Positions 41,346 to 49,984 of a DNA stretch of 64,000 nucleotides are shown piece after piece. The translations under genes and the position numbers were made by a program. The stretch lies in assembly GCF_025677645.1 (NCBI RefSeq), contig NZ_CP106879.1, forward strand, positions 2,170,001 to 2,234,000, given 5' to 3'. Below the pieces are notes generated by a model, which was not told the DNA's origin, did not search any database, and worked only from the letters and a program-made list of their open reading frames with translations. Source of the stretch: Curtobacterium poinsettiae (lineage in GTDB: Bacteria; Actinomycetota; Actinomycetes; Actinomycetales; Microbacteriaceae). Each line of letters starts with the position of its first letter. Within the stretch, counting starts at the first letter, position 1.

Positions 41346-41904
41346 AGGTCGCGGGGACGCGTCGCCAGCCGCTGGTCGCCCGCCAGGCGGGCGCATCCAA
41401 GCGGAAGACGCTGCCCATGCCGGGCTGGTCGAGGGCGCGCGTGATCGGGACGCCGCGCAGGTGGGCCAGGAGCAGCGCGCCGACCGCACCGTGCGACACG
41501 ATCGTGACGTCGCCGGTGGCGCAGTGCCGACGGACGGCCGCGACGATGCGCTCCTGGGCGTCGACGGCCCGCTCCCAGCCGCGGACCGACTGCTCGGGTG
41601 CGGTGAAGAACGCGTCGACGACGGCCTCGAACTCGGACGGCGGCAGGTAGCCGGTCGCGCTCCGGTCGATCTCGCCCAGCAGGGGGTCGCGCTCGACCGA
41701 CAGCCCGACGGCGCTGGCGAGCAGGTCGGCGGTCTCGACGGCCTTGCGCTCGGTGCTCGAGACGATCCGCCGGGAGCCCGCTGTCCACGCGAGCCGGTGG
41801 GCAGCGGCGGCCCGGACGCGGCCCTCGGGTGACAGCCCCCACGACTCGATCGGGACCGCGGGGTCGACCACCACTTCAGCGTGGGTCAGGAACGACGAGA
41901 CCAT
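41344..41904 (-). CDS. Histidine phosphatase superfamily protein with altered RHG motif
   Basis: Predicted 186-residue member of the phosphoglycerate mutase-like superfamily. The hallmark LxRHG reads FLTHAEV (Thr7-His8-Ala9): the nucleophilic His is kept but the phosphate-binding Arg and the Gly are lost. Other sites are kept: SSTERKAVETAD and VSHGAVGALLLAHL with the second histidine. It may be a weak phosphatase or bind a ligand. GAGGAT ends 6 bases before the ATG. Confidence 0.8.
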   Translation of the reverse strand: MVSSFLTHAEVVVDPAVPIESWGLSPEGRVRAAAAHRLAWTAGSRRIVSSTERKAVETADLLASAVGLSVERDPLLGEIDRSATGYLPPSEFEAVVDAFFTAPEQSVRGWERAVDAQERIVAAVRRHCATGDVTIVSHGAVGALLLAHLRGVPITRALDQPGMGSVFRLDAPAWRATSGWRRVPAT

Positions 41905-41952
41905 CCGGCGATCCTCGCACGGTGCGAGGCGCGCCCCGCCCCGGCCCCGGCT

Positions 41953-42014
41953 GGTGCGAGGTTGCGCACTCCGTGCCGCCCTGTTGCGCCGCACCGAGTA
42001 GACAACCTCGCACC
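41953..42014. repeat. Spaced inverted repeat upstream of the monooxygenase operon
   Basis: GGTGCGAGGTTG (41953-41964) and its complement CAACCTCGCACC (42003-42014) flank 38 bases. It lies about 90 bases before the operon start at 42106, so it may be an operator pair or a palindromic leader of the opposite gene. Confidence 0.45.
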
Positions 42015-42105
42015 GAGCGACGCGACGCGCGTCACACGGCGACACCGTCGGTCACGTTCCGCAACACCGCTTCGCCGCCCGGCCCGACCGTCCTAGCGTC
42101 GCCCC

Positions 42106-43332
42106 ATGACCGTGCCCGACCGCATCACCCTCGTCACCGCGCTCCAGGGCGCCGGCTGGCACCCCGCCGCCTGGCGCGCCGCCGGCCCGGCAGCGCAGCG
42201 CCTCACGAGCCTCCGGCACTGGCGGGACGTCGTCGTCGAGCAGGACCGGCTCGGCATCGACGCCGTCACCCTCGAGGACTCCTTCACCGCCGGCCCCACC
42301 GACCCCGACGACGACCTCGACACGACCACCGTCGTCGGCCGTCTCGACGCCCTCCTCGTCGCGAACGCGGTCGCGCCCGCGACGCGAGCGATCGGTCTGG
42401 TGCCGACCGTCTCGGTGACGCACACCGAACCGTTCCACGTCGCCACGGGCCTCCAGACGCTCGACCACGTCTCGTCGGGGCGGGCCGGGTGGCGGATCCA
42501 GGTGAGTCCGACGACCCGCGAGGCCGCGCTGTTCGGCCGCCGTCCCGGCGGCGACGACGCAGCCACGCTGTTCGAAGAGGCCCGCGAGGCCGCCGAGGTC
42601 GTCTCCCGCCTGTGGGACAGCTGGGACGACGACGCGATCATCCGCGATGTCACGACCGGCCGCTTCATCGACCGCGACCGCATCCACGAAGCGGCGTTCT
42701 CCGGTTCGTTCGTCTCGGTGCACGGCGCGTCGATCGTGCCGCGGTCGCCGCAGGGGCGGCCGCCGGTCTTCGCGCTGGCGCACCGCGCCGACGCGGCCGC
42801 GTTCGCCGTGGACGCCGCGGACGTCGTGCTGGTCACGCCCGGCTTCGACGGCCTGGAGGATCGGGGCGCGCTGGCACTCGTCCGTGACGCCGAGCAGGCG
42901 GCCGGCGCCGACCTCCGTCGTCCGGTCCTCGCGGACCTCGCGGTGCTCATCGGGTCGTCGCCAGCAGCCGCCGCCGACGAGCTCGCGGCGCTCGACGCGG
43001 CCGCGGGCGCTCCGTACGCCGTCGGCTCCGGGTCGGACACGTCCGTCCTCGCCACGACGGTGCCGGACCTGGTGACACGGATCGTGGACCTGCGGGCCCT
43101 CGGGTACGCCGGCGTCCGGCTCCGTCCGCTGCGCATCCCGGTCGACAGCACCGCCATCGCGCGCCAGCTCGTCCCGGCGCTCGTCACCGCGGGGCTCCGC
43201 GCCGACGTGGCGTCCCGTCCCACCGCCGACCTGCGCACGCGGCTCGGCATCGCGCCGGCGGTCAGCCGGTACGCGCGTCCTGCCGTCACCGGTGCCGGTG
43301 TCGGTTCCGTCTCCTCGGAGGTCTCAGCATGA
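42106..43332 (+). CDS. LLM-class flavin-dependent oxidoreductase
   Basis: Predicted 408-residue luciferase-like monooxygenase or reductase with TIM-barrel fold. Conserved parts are DAVTLEDSFTAGPTD, VGLVPTVSVTHTEPFHVA, TLDHVSSGRAGWRIQVSP, and the FMN-sulfonate-type region RDADR-like IDRDRIHEAAFSG. TAGCGT lies 6 bases before the ATG, so the mRNA is leaderless. First gene of a three-gene operon with ATGA overlaps, so the enzymes probably act on one pathway. Substrate unknown. Confidence 0.85.
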   Translation: MTVPDRITLVTALQGAGWHPAAWRAAGPAAQRLTSLRHWRDVVVEQDRLGIDAVTLEDSFTAGPTDPDDDLDTTTVVGRLDALLVANAVAPATRAIGLVPTVSVTHTEPFHVATGLQTLDHVSSGRAGWRIQVSPTTREAALFGRRPGGDDAATLFEEAREAAEVVSRLWDSWDDDAIIRDVTTGRFIDRDRIHEAAFSGSFVSVHGASIVPRSPQGRPPVFALAHRADAAAFAVDAADVVLVTPGFDGLEDRGALALVRDAEQAAGADLRRPVLADLAVLIGSSPAAAADELAALDAAAGAPYAVGSGSDTSVLATTVPDLVTRIVDLRALGYAGVRLRPLRIPVDSTAIARQLVPALVTAGLRADVASRPTADLRTRLGIAPAVSRYARPAVTGAGVGSVSSEVSA

Positions 43333-44759
43333 GCGCCAAGCGTCAGGTCCACCTCGCCGCCCACTTCCCGGGCGTCAACAACACCACCGTCTGGAGCGAC
43401 GACCGCGCCGAGAGCCAGATCGCGTTCTCGTCGTTCGAGCACTTCGCCCGGAACGCCGAGCGCGGGTTCTTCGACTTCCTGTTCCTCGCCGAGGGGCTGC
43501 GGTTGCGCGAGCAGAAGGGACGCATCCACGAGCTCGACGTCGTCGGGCGTCCGAACACGCTCGCGATCCTGGCGGCGCTGGCCGGCGTCACCGACCACAT
43601 CGGGCTGGTCGGCACGCTGCAGACGACCTTCAACGAGCCCGTCGAGCTCGCGAAGCAGCTCGCCACGCTCGACCACCTGACCGACGGCCGCGCCGGCTGG
43701 AACGTCGTGACGAGCTCGGACGCGTTCCACGGCGCGAACTTCCGCCGTGGCGGGTTCCTCGACCACGCCGACCGGTACACGCGGGCCGCCGAGTTCGTGG
43801 AGCTGTCCCGCGAGCTCTGGGACTCGTGGGAGTCGGACGCGATCGTGGCGAACCGGTCGGGCGCCGCCGGGTCGGATGCCGCCGGGTCGGGTGCCGCTTG
43901 GTCGGGTGCCGCCGGGCCGCTGGCCGCCGGCGTCTTCGCCGACCGCTCCCGCATCCACGACGTCGACCACCACGGCCCGCAGTTCGACGTGTCCGGAACG
44001 TTCCCGGTTCCGCGCAGTCCCCAGCGGCACCCGGTGGTCGTGCAGGCCGGTGACTCCGACGAGGGCCGGGACCTCGCCGCCGGGCACGCCGAGGTGATCT
44101 TCTCCCTGCACACCGAGTTCGACGACGCACGGAGCTTCTACGGCGACGTCACCGAGCGCCTGGAGCGGGTCGGACGGTCGAAGGACGAGCTGCTGATCCT
44201 GCCCGGCGCGACCTTCGTGCTCGGCGACACGGCGGACGAGGCCGAGGAGCGTTCCCGGGCGATCCGCCGCGCCCAGGTCAGCCCGGCGACCGCGATCGCG
44301 TTCCTCGAACAGGTGTGGAACCGTGACCTGTCGTCGTACGACGTCGACGGGCCGTTGCCCTCGGTCGAGCCGGACCTCGAGGGCGCCGACATCACCCGTG
44401 GCCGCGTCCGCCACACCCGCGACGTGCCCGCACTGGTGCAGTCGTGGCGCGACCTCGCCGCGGCCGAACACCTGTCGATCCGTGACCTGGTCATCCGGGT
44501 CTCGACCCGCGGCGGCTTCGTCGGCACGCCTGCACACATCGCCGCCGAGATCGACCGGTACGTGCAGGAGCGCGCCACCGACGGGTTCGTCGTCGTGCCG
44601 CACACCAACCCGTACGGGCTCGACGAGTTCGTCGACCGGGTCGTCCCGCTGCTGCAGGAGCGCGGGGTCCACCGGCAGTCGTACGACGAGGGCGCGACGC
44701 TCCGGCAGACGCTGGGCCTGCCGGGCCGGGTCCTGGACCGGCAGCGAGTCCTCGCATGA
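43329..44759 (+). CDS. NtaA/DmoA/SoxA-family FMNH2-dependent monooxygenase
   Basis: Predicted 476-residue luciferase-like monooxygenase of the nitrilotriacetate, dibenzothiophene and dimethylsulfide group. Signatures: HFPGVNNTTVWSD at the start, FDFLFLAEGLRLRE, TTFNEPVELAKQLATLDHLT, GWNVVTSSDAFHGANF, VVQAGDSDEGRDLAAGHAEV and VPHTNPYGLDEFVD. An inserted loop of four 15-base repeats adds SGAAG-type pentapeptides at about residues 177-196. ATGA overlaps both neighbours. Uses FMNH2 supplied by a separate reductase. The pathway context suggests an organosulfur or amine substrate. Confidence 0.88.
   Translation: MSAKRQVHLAAHFPGVNNTTVWSDDRAESQIAFSSFEHFARNAERGFFDFLFLAEGLRLREQKGRIHELDVVGRPNTLAILAALAGVTDHIGLVGTLQTTFNEPVELAKQLATLDHLTDGRAGWNVVTSSDAFHGANFRRGGFLDHADRYTRAAEFVELSRELWDSWESDAIVANRSGAAGSDAAGSGAAWSGAAGPLAAGVFADRSRIHDVDHHGPQFDVSGTFPVPRSPQRHPVVVQAGDSDEGRDLAAGHAEVIFSLHTEFDDARSFYGDVTERLERVGRSKDELLILPGATFVLGDTADEAEERSRAIRRAQVSPATAIAFLEQVWNRDLSSYDVDGPLPSVEPDLEGADITRGRVRHTRDVPALVQSWRDLAAAEHLSIRDLVIRVSTRGGFVGTPAHIAAEIDRYVQERATDGFVVVPHTNPYGLDEFVDRVVPLLQERGVHRQSYDEGATLRQTLGLPGRVLDRQRVLA
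43857..43916 (+). repeat. In-frame 15-base minisatellite (4 copies) in the monooxygenase gene
   Basis: Four near-identical units of TCGGGYGCCGCYKGG encode Ser-Gly/Asp-Ala-Ala-Gly/Trp repeats in a surface loop. Copy-number changes keep the frame, so strains may differ in loop length. Confidence 0.7.
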
Positions 44760-45892
44760 GCCGCGTCCCGCTCTCCGTCCTCGACCTCGTGCCGGTGAGC
44801 AGCGGGTCGACCCCCGCTGCAGCCCTGGCGAACACGGTCGACCTGGCTGTCGCCGCGGAACGTGCCGGGTACGCCCGCTACTGGCTCGCCGAGCACCACC
44901 TCAACCCCGGTGTCGCCGGCAGCGCACCGACGATCGTCATCGGGGCCGTCGCCGCCGCCACCTCGACCATCCGGGTCGGCAGCGCCGCGACCCTGGTCGG
45001 CAACACCCGCGGGCTGCAGGTCGCCGAGACCTTCGGCACGCTCGCCGCGCTGTACGGGCCGCGCATCGACCTCGGGCTCGGCCGCTCAGGAGCACCAGCA
45101 CCCGGCACCCCGAAACCGCCGTCGCTCGAGCCGAGGACCGACCAGGTCGTCGACGGTCTGCTCGTCCCCGCGCCGTTCGAGTTCCGCATCGCGCCGGGGA
45201 GCAGGTTCGCCCTGCAGGGGGAGCTGCTCGGCCGGGTGCCGGGCGACGTCGAGCGGTTCGTGGACGATCTCGACCTGATCCGGGGCCTGTTCGCCGGCAC
45301 CTGGTCGCGGGACGGTGCGGTGATCGAGGCCCCACCGGCCGCGGGCGCCGCCGTCGAGCTGTGGGTCCACGGGTCCACCGGCGGTGAGAGTGCCCGGATC
45401 GCCGGCGCGCTCGGACTGCCGTACGGGGCGAACTACCACACGTCCCCGGGCACGGTCCTGGCGTCGGTGCGGGCCTACCGCGACGCGTTCCGCCCCGGGG
45501 TGCTCCGGGCACCGCACGTCATCGTCTCGGCGGACGTCGTCGTCGGGCGCACGGAGGCCGAAGCCGCGGAGTTGTCGCTCGGGTACGCCCAGTGGGTGCA
45601 CTCGATCCGGTCCGGCGTCGGGGCGATCGAGTACCCGACCCCGTCCTCGGCACGTGCCGCACCGCTCGCTGCACCAGAGGCGTCGTCGGTCGCCGATCGG
45701 CTCGCGACGCGGTTCGTCGGCGACGCTGCGGCCGTCGCGGACCGCCTCGGGGTCCTGCAGCGGGCGACCCGCGCGGACGAGCTGCTGGTGACGACGATCA
45801 CGCACGATCACGACGCCCGGGTGCGTTCGTACGAGCTGCTCGCCGCGGAGTGGGCGGCGCGCACCGACCTGCGGGAGCCGGCGGCGGTCTGA
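44756..45892 (+). CDS. LLM-class oxidoreductase, third gene of the operon
   Basis: Predicted 378-residue luciferase-like protein. Conserved features: PLSVLDLVPVSSGSTPAAAL, ARYWLAEHHLNPGVAGSAP, IRVGSAATLVGNTRGLQVAETFGTL, IDLGLGRSG, and WVHGSTGGESARIAGALGLPYGANYH. Overlaps the upstream gene by 4 bases. A palindromic terminator-like element follows at 45907. It probably oxidises the same compound or its product as the NtaA-type enzyme. Confidence 0.87.
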   Translation: MSRVPLSVLDLVPVSSGSTPAAALANTVDLAVAAERAGYARYWLAEHHLNPGVAGSAPTIVIGAVAAATSTIRVGSAATLVGNTRGLQVAETFGTLAALYGPRIDLGLGRSGAPAPGTPKPPSLEPRTDQVVDGLLVPAPFEFRIAPGSRFALQGELLGRVPGDVERFVDDLDLIRGLFAGTWSRDGAVIEAPPAAGAAVELWVHGSTGGESARIAGALGLPYGANYHTSPGTVLASVRAYRDAFRPGVLRAPHVIVSADVVVGRTEAEAAELSLGYAQWVHSIRSGVGAIEYPTPSSARAAPLAAPEASSVADRLATRFVGDAAAVADRLGVLQRATRADELLVTTITHDHDARVRSYELLAAEWAARTDLREPAAV

Positions 45893-45906
45893 CGCGGCCC
45901 GCTCCG

Positions 45907-45946
45907 GACGGGAGGCGCGGTGCCAGCCGGCACCGCGCCTCCCGTC
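45907..45946. repeat. Palindromic GACGGGAGGCGCGGTGCC element, probable terminator
   Basis: A perfect 18-base-pair stem (GACGGGAGGCGCGGTGCC at 45907-45924, complement at 45929-45946) with a 4-base AGCC loop, just after the operon stop. The convergent VOC gene ends 29 bases away. Confidence 0.8.
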
Positions 45947-45974
45947 ACGTGGTCTGCGCGCTGCGAGCGCCGGT

Positions 45975-46379
45975 TCAGGCCGACGCGTCGGTGTCCGAGC
46001 GCATCCAGAACGGCGAGTAGTGGTAGCCGTCCGGGTCGTCGAACTGGCGCTGGTACATGAACGGGTACTCGTCGGTGTCGCCGATCCGCCCGCCCGCTGC
46101 GCGGGCGCGTTCGACGAGTTCGTCCACGGCCGCACGGCTCGGGAGATCGAACGACACCGTCACCTTCGACGGGGTGTCCGGTCCACCGATGAGGTCCTCG
46201 GTGCCGCCGACGCTCGCGTACGCGGTGCGGGAGCTGAGCATGAGGTACTGCTCCGGCGCGATCGCGACGCAGGAGTTGTCCGGGCCGGACATCGCCGCGT
46301 TCCGGGTCCACCCCGGTGCGGCGTAGAAGGCGGTCGCGCGCTCGACGTCCTCGACGGGGCAGCTGATGAAGAGGCTCAT
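45975..46379 (-). CDS. VOC superfamily (glyoxalase/bleomycin resistance-like) protein
   Basis: Predicted 134-residue metal-fold protein with two beta-alpha-beta-beta modules: LFISCPVEDVERATAFYAAPGW and VTVSFDLPSRAAVDELVERARAAGG. End motif DDPDGYHYSPFWM holds the second metal Asp. Function not assignable. TTGACC and CACCAT, 17 bases apart and 7 bases before the ATG, indicate a leaderless promoter. Confidence 0.82.
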   Translation of the reverse strand: MSLFISCPVEDVERATAFYAAPGWTRNAAMSGPDNSCVAIAPEQYLMLSSRTAYASVGGTEDLIGGPDTPSKVTVSFDLPSRAAVDELVERARAAGGRIGDTDEYPFMYQRQFDDPDGYHYSPFWMRSDTDASA

Positions 46380-46496
46380 GCCGCCGATGGTGCTCCGTGT
46401 GGCTCGTCAGGTCAACACCCTCGTGGCCGACCTGCGCATGCCTACGCCCCCGGCTGCCGTCGGACAGCGGGGGCGCAGGCAGCGGGGCGCGCCGGA

Positions 46497-47513
46497 TCAG
46501 CTGTTGTCGAGCGGCAGACCCTCGGGGTTCACCTCGGACGTCTCCACGGCCTCGTTCGACAGGTTGTAGGCCGCGAGCCACTTCGCGTAGGTGCCGTCCT
46601 CGATGAGCTCGTTGATCGCCGCCGCGACGGGCTTCGCGATCCCGCTGCCCTGCTTCGTCGTCGCGGCGATGAGCCCCTGCAGTGACGAGCCGGCGCCGGA
46701 GTACGTGCCCGCGGTCTTCGTCGGCTTCGCGGTGCCCTTGCTCTGCGTGTTCTGGTAGGCGATCGTCGGGTTCGGGCCGAAGTAGGCGTCGATCTTGCCC
46801 GAGTCGAGCGCGAGCTTGATCGCGTTGCCGTCCGGGTAGTACTTGATCGTGAAGTCCTCGCCCTTCGCCCGGAGTTCCTTCTGCCACTCGAGCAGGATGT
46901 TCTCCTGGTTCGTGCCGGAGCTCACGGACAGGGTCTTCCCTGCGAGCACGGACGGGTCGCCGTCGAAGCGCAGCGAGCTCGACGCCGGCACCTGGAACGC
47001 CAGGTTGTCCTGCCGGTACGAGGCGAAGTCGTACTTCTCCTTGCGCTCCTCGGTCACCGTGACGTTCGAGAAGCCGGCGTCGTACTTGCCGCTGTCGATG
47101 CCGACGAACAGGTTGTCCCACGTGGCGTTCTGCACGTCCGCGCGGAGTCCGAGCTTCGCGGCGACGAGCCGTCCGAGGTCGGGCTCCGAGCCGGTGATCG
47201 TCTTCTGGTCGTCACCGGTGAAGGCGAGCGGCGGGAACCCGGCGGGCAGGGCGCCCACGCCGATCGTCAATCTGCCGGACTTCCGGACCGCGGCGGGGAG
47301 CGCGTCGTGCAGCTTCGTGTCCTCGGTGACCTCGAGGGTCGTCTCCTCGGCCGCCCCGTTCGAGGCGGCGCCGATGGTGACGGATCCGTCGGGTGCGCCG
47401 CTCGTGTCGGCGGAAGCGCCCGCGGAGCACCCGGCGAGGGCGACGACGACGCCGGCTGCGAGGACGAGGAAACCGGCGCGGTTGCGCCAGCGGGACGGGG
47501 TGGTCCTGGACAT
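46497..47513 (-). CDS. ABC transporter substrate-binding lipoprotein (amino acid family 3)
   Basis: Predicted 338-residue binding lipoprotein; lipobox ALAGC near residue 28. The family 3 fold is visible: RLTIGVGALPAGFPPLAFTG, GSEPDLGRLVAAKLGL, WDNLFVGIDSGKYDAGFSNVTVTEERKEKYDF and NAIKLALDSGKIDAYFGP. It would capture an amino acid-like nutrient for the permease and ATPase encoded downstream. AAGGAGAA precedes the ATG. The three genes read away from the monooxygenase operon and may share its substrate. Confidence 0.92.
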   Translation of the reverse strand: MSRTTPSRWRNRAGFLVLAAGVVVALAGCSAGASADTSGAPDGSVTIGAASNGAAEETTLEVTEDTKLHDALPAAVRKSGRLTIGVGALPAGFPPLAFTGDDQKTITGSEPDLGRLVAAKLGLRADVQNATWDNLFVGIDSGKYDAGFSNVTVTEERKEKYDFASYRQDNLAFQVPASSSLRFDGDPSVLAGKTLSVSSGTNQENILLEWQKELRAKGEDFTIKYYPDGNAIKLALDSGKIDAYFGPNPTIAYQNTQSKGTAKPTKTAGTYSGAGSSLQGLIAATTKQGSGIAKPVAAAINELIEDGTYAKWLAAYNLSNEAVETSEVNPEGLPLDNS

Positions 47514-47560
47514 GGTTCTCCTTGGGGTGCGTGCGGGGATCAGGGGTCAGGGATCAGGGG

Positions 47561-48334
47561 TCAGCGGACGCGGGACAGGAAGTCGCGCGTGCGGGTGTGC
47601 AGCGGGTGGTCCAGCACCTGGGCCGGGGGCCCCTGCTCGACGACCCGCCCGTGGTCGAGGAACACGACGTGGTCGGCGACCTCGCGGGCGAAGGCGATCT
47701 CGTGCGTGACGATCACGAGCGTCGTGCCGGACTCGGCGAGGGAGCGGATGACCCCGAGCACCTCGCCGACGAGTTCCGGGTCGAGCGCCGAGGTCGGCTC
47801 GTCCAGCAGGACCACCGACGGCTCGAGCGCCAGGGCCCGGGCGATCGCGACACGCTGCTGCTGCCCGCCGGACAGTTGCCGGGGGCGGGCGGAGCCGCGG
47901 TCGCCGAGTCCGACCCGATCGAGCAGGGTCCGTGCCCGCGCTCGGGCCGTGGCGACGGGGACCCCGGCGGCGATCGGCCCCTCGGCGACGTTCTCGAGCG
48001 CGGTGAGGTGCGGGAACAGGTTGAAGTGCTGGAACACGAACCCGATCCGGGCACGCTGCCGCAGGATGTGCCGCTCGGGCAGCTCCTTCCAGCGGGGGAC
48101 CCCGTCGCGGCCGGTGCGCAGGCGGACGCCGATGGGCTCGTCGCCGACGGTGACGACCCCGCGGTCGAGCGGTTCGAGGTGGTTGATCGCCCTGAGCAGC
48201 GTGGACTTGCCGGAACCGGAAGGGCCGAGGACGACGGTCACGCTGCCGGACGGCAGGGACAGGTCGATGCCGTCGATGACGACGCTGTCCCCGAACGCCT
48301 TGACGGCCCCGTGGATCGCGATGGCGGCGCCCAT
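47561..48334 (-). CDS. ABC transporter ATP-binding protein (polar amino acid type)
   Basis: Predicted 257-residue ATPase. Walker A is GPSGSGKSTLLRAI, Q-loop VFQHFNLFPHLTALENV, signature LSGGQQQRVAIARAL, Walker B SVVLLDEPTSALDP and H-loop IVTHEIAFAREVADHV. The order and HFNLFPH pattern identify GlnQ/ArtP-type uptake systems. Its start overlaps the permease stop by 1 base. It acts with the permease and the binding lipoprotein. Confidence 0.95.
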   Translation of the reverse strand: MGAAIAIHGAVKAFGDSVVIDGIDLSLPSGSVTVVLGPSGSGKSTLLRAINHLEPLDRGVVTVGDEPIGVRLRTGRDGVPRWKELPERHILRQRARIGFVFQHFNLFPHLTALENVAEGPIAAGVPVATARARARTLLDRVGLGDRGSARPRQLSGGQQQRVAIARALALEPSVVLLDEPTSALDPELVGEVLGVIRSLAESGTTLVIVTHEIAFAREVADHVVFLDHGRVVEQGPPAQVLDHPLHTRTRDFLSRVR

Positions 48335-49449
48335 CAGATGCTCCTGTCGTCGATGGTGGAGGCAGGCCCGGACGCGACCGCGCGCTCGGCGGCGGCTGCC
48401 TGCGTGCGGCGACCCGCGCCTCCAGGCCGTCCCGGACCACGTCCGGTGCCGCCGCCCCGCAGCACCTTCCGCACCCGCTGCCACGGTGTCGGCGGCAGCG
48501 CACGGACCGACCCGCGGGCCGTCCATCGCTCCACGTGGTACTGCACGATCGAGACCGCGCTGGTGAGCACGAGGTACCAGATGGTGGCGACGACGAGCAG
48601 CGGGATGATGTCGCCCGGGTACGTGCTCGACAGGTTCTGCACCACGCCGAACAGGTCGAGCAACGACACGTAGAACAGCAGCGACGAGGCCTTCAGCAGT
48701 CCGACGACCTGGTTCACGAACGCCGGCACGATCGACCGCAGGGCCTGCGGCATGATCACCCGCACGAACTGCCGACGACGGGGGAGCCCGAGTGCCTGCG
48801 CGGCCTCGTGCTGGCCGTGGTCGACGGCGAGCACCCCGGCGCGGACGATCTCCGATGCGTAGGCGATCTCACTGAGGCTCAATCCGATGACCCCGATCGC
48901 CAGGTCCCCGAGCAGGTTCGCGGTCGGCACCTCGAACTGCGGCCCGAAGGGGATCCCGATGCCGATGGTCGGGTACAGCGACCCGAGGTTGTACAGGAAG
49001 ACGAGCACCAGGATGAGCGGCACCGACCGGAACAACCACACGTAACCCCACGCGAGCCCGGACAGCACCGGGTTCCGCGACAGCCGTGCGATCGCGACGA
49101 CCACGCCGCCGGCGAAGCTGATCACAGCGCTCAGCGCGGTGGCGGTGAGCGTCAGCTGCAGGCCGGTCAGGACCGCCGGGCTGAACAGCCACTTGCCGAC
49201 GGCCGGCCAGCCCCACTGCTCGTTCGTGAACAGCGTCTCGCCGAAGTTCAGCAGCACGACGAGCACGAGGGCAGCGGCGATCCACCGCAGCGGGTGCCGC
49301 AACGGTACGACGGAACGGTCGAGTGCGGCGTGTCCGGCCGCGTCGATGGTCGCGGTGCCCGGCCTGGAGGCGCGGCTCGCCCCGGCCGTCCGGCCCGCGT
49401 CGTCGACGCTGGTCGCCTCCCACTGCGGGGCTCTGGTGGTGTCGGTCAT
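48334..49449 (-). CDS. ABC transporter permease (amino acid type)
   Basis: Predicted 371-residue membrane subunit. The N-terminal tail of about 50 residues includes the repeat-derived peptide ASRASRPGTA. The permease core has five to six helices with the EAA-like loop SEIVRAGVLAVDHGQHEAAQALGLPRRRQFVRVIMPQALR. The last 45 residues are repeat-derived basic low-complexity (GRPGGAGRR). TACGGT lies 6 bases before the ATG, so the transcript is leaderless. It is the first gene of the ABC operon. Confidence 0.9.
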   Translation of the reverse strand: MTDTTRAPQWEATSVDDAGRTAGASRASRPGTATIDAAGHAALDRSVVPLRHPLRWIAAALVLVVLLNFGETLFTNEQWGWPAVGKWLFSPAVLTGLQLTLTATALSAVISFAGGVVVAIARLSRNPVLSGLAWGYVWLFRSVPLILVLVFLYNLGSLYPTIGIGIPFGPQFEVPTANLLGDLAIGVIGLSLSEIAYASEIVRAGVLAVDHGQHEAAQALGLPRRRQFVRVIMPQALRSIVPAFVNQVVGLLKASSLLFYVSLLDLFGVVQNLSSTYPGDIIPLLVVATIWYLVLTSAVSIVQYHVERWTARGSVRALPPTPWQRVRKVLRGGGTGRGPGRPGGAGRRTQAAAAERAVASGPASTIDDRSI

Positions 49450-49603
49450 GTCGCGACCGTAGGAGGGCCGGGCGCCGCCGACAACGCCTCGCGCAACACC
49501 CCGCCACGCGACGAAACACCCGGCCATGCGGCGCAACGCGGCGTCACAGAACGGTGTCCTCGGTGACGTTCCGTGACGGCCGACGGAGCGCTACCGTTGC
49601 GCC

Positions 49604-49855
49604 ATGGCAGCGCATCGTGTGACCGCCCCGGCACCCCCGGCGGACGGGACCAAGGTGAAGGGTCCGGCGTCGTACTTCCCGAGCATCGAGACGACGTACG
49701 GGCGCCCGGTGCAGGAGTGGCTCGACCTGGTCGCCGACCGGCTCGAGGACCACCAGCACATGGAGGTCGTCGGGTGGCTCAAGGCCGAGCACGGCCTCGG
49801 GCACGGGCACGCGAACGCCCTGGTCGCCTTCGTGAAGCAGGCGCTCGCCTCCTGA
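49604..49855 (+). CDS. DUF4287 family protein
   Basis: Predicted 83-residue protein of the DUF4287 family: KGPASYFPSIETTYGRPVQE then WLDLVADRLEDHQHMEVVGWLKAEHGLGHGHANALV. Function unknown. TACCGT ends 6 bases before the ATG, so it is probably leaderless. It diverges from the ABC operon and is followed by the 34-base tandem repeat. Confidence 0.88.
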   Translation: MAAHRVTAPAPPADGTKVKGPASYFPSIETTYGRPVQEWLDLVADRLEDHQHMEVVGWLKAEHGLGHGHANALVAFVKQALAS

Positions 49856-49861
49856 GCGGAC

Positions 49862-49964
49862 GCGGCGCTCGCCTGTGGTTCGGCGGGCGTCGGTCGCGGC
49901 GCTCGCCTGTGGTTCGGCGGGCGTCGGTCGCGCTGCTGGCCGCGTGGTGCGGCGGGTGTCGGTG
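49862..49964. repeat. 34-base tandem repeat, two exact copies plus a degenerate third
   Basis: Copies at 49862-49895 and 49896-49929 are identical (starting GCGGCGCTCGCCTGTGGTTC). A diverged copy follows at 49930-49964. It lies between two genes, just before the -10 box TAGCGT at 49973. Confidence 0.75.
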
Positions 49965-49984
49965 GTCGTTCCTAGCGTGGGGGC

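Noticed and set aside
42047..42072. Shared GTTCCGCAACACCG-like word before the monooxygenase and ABC operons
   Set aside because: Only a few bases match (GCAACACC at 42062 and 49493), too weak to call a common operator.
49862..49964. Possible CRISPR array from the 34-base repeat
   Set aside because: The copies are directly adjacent with no spacers, so it is a tandem duplication.
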